Below are positions 62,617 through 64,000 of a stretch of DNA of 64,000 nucleotides, in pieces; within the stretch, counting starts at the first letter, position 1; each line of letters opens with the position of its first letter. The notes under the pieces were generated by a model. That model had not been told where the DNA came from. It saw only the letters and a program-made list of their open reading frames with translations, and made no database searches. Position numbers and translations under genes: made by a program. The stretch comes from Tenericutes bacterium MO-XQ (GTDB lineage: Bacteria; Bacillota_I; Bacilli_A; Acholeplasmatales; Acholeplasmataceae), in assembly GCA_002838185.1 (NCBI GenBank), contig CP017948.1:496001-560000 (forward strand). Reading direction: 5' to 3'.

Positions 62617-64000
62617 ATGCCAAGATTGACAAGAGATAGTAATATTAAGGTTGGAAATAAGGAGTATAAAGTCGAGGATCTATTAAAGACAATTATTTAT
62701 TTACCTGACACTGATATCAAGAATTATTTCATAGAACTTGGGCTAACGATACCTAGAGAATTACGCATGTATGTCTTAAAAGAAAACTTAAGAGAAAAAG
62801 TCGTTGAAACTAGAAAATCAAGATTAACAATGGCTGATGAAATTAACTATAGACTTTCATGGTTTACTGAGTTTTCTGAAACTCAACTAGAAAATTTATT
62901 GGTCTTTTTTGACGATGAGCGTATATTTAGAAACTACTTAGAAGATTTTTGGACAGATTTATTAGGATACATGGTTGAAAAACATGTGCCAGCTGAAGAT
63001 ATGAAAAAACTATACGATTTAAGCGTTCAACGAGTTAAGAAAAATGGATTAGTACTTCCAGACTTGAAGACTTATAATCGAGGACTAAAAGATATTTTTT
63101 ATGATAGCTTTGGTCGTATTGATGGTTTAGCACCACAAAAATTAAGACCAGTACTTTACAAGAGTTCTACACTTGGCGAGATTCGCGATTTAGGGACAAA
63201 ATATGGTGTTAATGTACCTAGAAGATTAAAGAAGAGTGAACTCGCTGAAATTATTATTAATGAATTAAAAGATGAAGGCAAATATACAGAAGAATTAGAG
63301 AAAAAAATTAAAGCTATGTCCGTGATTGTGATGCAACGTTATGCAGTCGATCATGATATCAAAGCTTCAACTGAACTTAAAAAAGAAGAAATTATTGAAT
63401 ATGTATTAAAACATGCAGAAGAAACTAAAGAAACTTATTTCGTTCCTCAATCACTTGAAGAGTATGATAAGGAAGTTCATGATGTTTCTGAAGATGTTGT
63501 AAAAGAAGAACCTAAAAAAGAAGAACCTAAAGAAACAGTTGTTGAAACTGTCGATGAAGAAAAACAAGAAGAACCAGAAACACCTGAAGAACAAGTAGAA
63601 GAAAAACAAGAGGAACCAGAGGACATCGTTGTGGAAGAACCAATCATCGAGCAAGACATTGAAAAAGTTGAAACTAAGATTGAAGTAGAAGAAAAACAAG
63701 AAGTGAAATATGTTGCTCAATCACTTAACTTAGATGAACTTGTTAAAGAAATTAAACTACTTAGAGAAGCTATTGAAAAAAGACAAATAGAAAAACCTGT
63801 TGAAAAAGAAGAAGAAAAACCTATTGTTGTACAACCTGAAACTGTTGTTCAAGATGATCTTGAACCAGAAGCTTTAGAAGATGCACAAACAATGGAAATC
63901 ACTCAACAAGAAGCAATCATATTAAATTCTGCAGAATTTTATGGAGATAAAAAACTTTATAAAAAACTTCAGAAAAAAGATGAAGCTGCAGAACGTGAAG
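62617..64000 (+). CDS. Large protein with SAP/Rho-N-like motifs and acidic linker (3' truncated)
   Basis: Open from ATG 62617 (behind TGGAGG) to the window end, 461 codons so far with no stop. The N-terminal ~190 residues are helical and unrecognised. Residues about 190-225 (TLGEIRDLGTKYGVNVPR then LKKSELAEIII) resemble a SAP or Rho N-terminal motif, and about 236-268 (QRYAVDHDIKAS then LKKEEIIEYVLKH) look like a second copy. From about 290 to 360 is a Glu/Pro/Lys/Val-rich linker with repeats of the type EEKQEEPE and KEEPK, then a short coiled coil and another acidic stretch. No membrane segment seen. Nucleic-acid binding is a guess from the SAP-like motifs. Confidence 0.75.
   Translation, partial: MPRLTRDSNIKVGNKEYKVEDLLKTIIYLPDTDIKNYFIELGLTIPRELRMYVLKENLREKVVETRKSRLTMADEINYRLSWFTEFSETQLENLLVFFDDERIFRNYLEDFWTDLLGYMVEKHVPAEDMKKLYDLSVQRVKKNGLVLPDLKTYNRGLKDIFYDSFGRIDGLAPQKLRPVLYKSSTLGEIRDLGTKYGVNVPRRLKKSELAEIIINELKDEGKYTEELEKKIKAMSVIVMQRYAVDHDIKASTELKKEEIIEYVLKHAEETKETYFVPQSLEEYDKEVHDVSEDVVKEEPKKEEPKETVVETVDEEKQEEPETPEEQVEEKQEEPEDIVVEEPIIEQDIEKVETKIEVEEKQEVKYVAQSLNLDELVKEIKLLREAIEKRQIEKPVEKEEEKPIVVQPETVVQDDLEPEALEDAQTMEITQQEAIILNSAEFYGDKKLYKKLQKKDEAAERE

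Noticed and set aside
63451..63720. Phe-rich minus-strand open frames in the last gene
   Set aside because: Antisense of the Glu/Lys/Pro-rich linker; GAA codons read backwards give Phe and Ser.

Overview
The window is an AT-rich bacterial chromosome segment (roughly two thirds A+T by eye) with very dense coding. The gene content and order are Firmicute-like, and several blocks follow Bacillus synteny with the cell-wall gene removed. TGA ends many genes here (smpB, miaB, ricA, the subtilase, holA) and Trp is written TGG, so the standard code is in use. That combination, with no peptidoglycan gene in sight, points to a wall-less mollicute that kept the standard code: Acholeplasma or a close relative. 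This is inference from gene content; no database was searched.

Layout. 1-9.6 kb: 5'-truncated ffh, then polA-mutM-coaE-dnaB-dnaI and a T-box-controlled thrS; this is the Bacillus polA-to-thrS order without nrdR. 9.6-15.5 kb: an ABC-2 transporter pair, a convergent minus-strand crr-ptsI-membrane protein operon, and an mrp ATPase with a palindrome over its promoter. 15.6-16.8 kb: three tandem paralogous small membrane-protein genes, the first broken by one in-frame stop. 16.8-21.1 kb (minus): glycine cleavage operon gcvT-gcvH-gcvPA-gcvPB. 21.2-24.6 kb: a lipase-like hydrolase, a beta-hydroxyacid dehydrogenase, a degenerate HMA protein, and an isolated AAA/DUF4143 ATPase behind two 21-bp direct repeats. 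24.6-29.2 kb: gpmI (minus), an FMN riboswitch with ribU, a small membrane protein and eno. 29.3-33.9 kb: rnr-smpB followed by a patatin, a PAP2 phosphatase and a GNAT protein.

35-42.3 kb: a T-box-controlled alaS followed by ruvX-yrzB-trmR-trhP1-trhP2-YgjP-like peptidase and greA. This is the Bacillus alaS-greA block without the transglycosylase mltG. 42.3-49.9 kb: yqeG-yqeH-yqeK-rsfS-yqeM-comEA-comEC-holA-exonuclease, with rpsT converging on it; again a conserved block, with aroE, yhbY and nadD missing. 50-51.7 kb: pgsA and recA. 58.3-62.5 kb: rny-ymdB-miaB-ricA, the RNA decay and tRNA-modification block. The last gene, cut by the window end, encodes a protein with SAP/Rho-N-like helical motifs and a Glu/Pro/Lys-rich linker.

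The most accessory-looking region is 51.7-58.1 kb, between recA and rny. It encodes a secreted subtilase with four InlB/Flg_new-like repeats and two Ig-like (DUF5011-type) domains, a translationally coupled lipoprotein built from the same Ig-like domain, a stand-alone cobalamin-binding-fold protein with no DNA-binding domain, an FtsX/MacB-type permease with its LolD-type ATPase, and a membrane-anchored protein. It is the best candidate here for an undescribed surface or sensing system. The tandem small-membrane-protein family at 15.6-16.8 kb and the repeat-controlled AAA/DUF4143 gene are the other places to look.

Regulation visible in the sequence includes two T-boxes, one FMN riboswitch, many intrinsic terminators (several bidirectional, with a stop codon inside the stem), extended -10 promoters, and a recurrent TGTATAAT octamer upstream of genes. 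I found no tRNA, rRNA, CRISPR array or insertion sequence.
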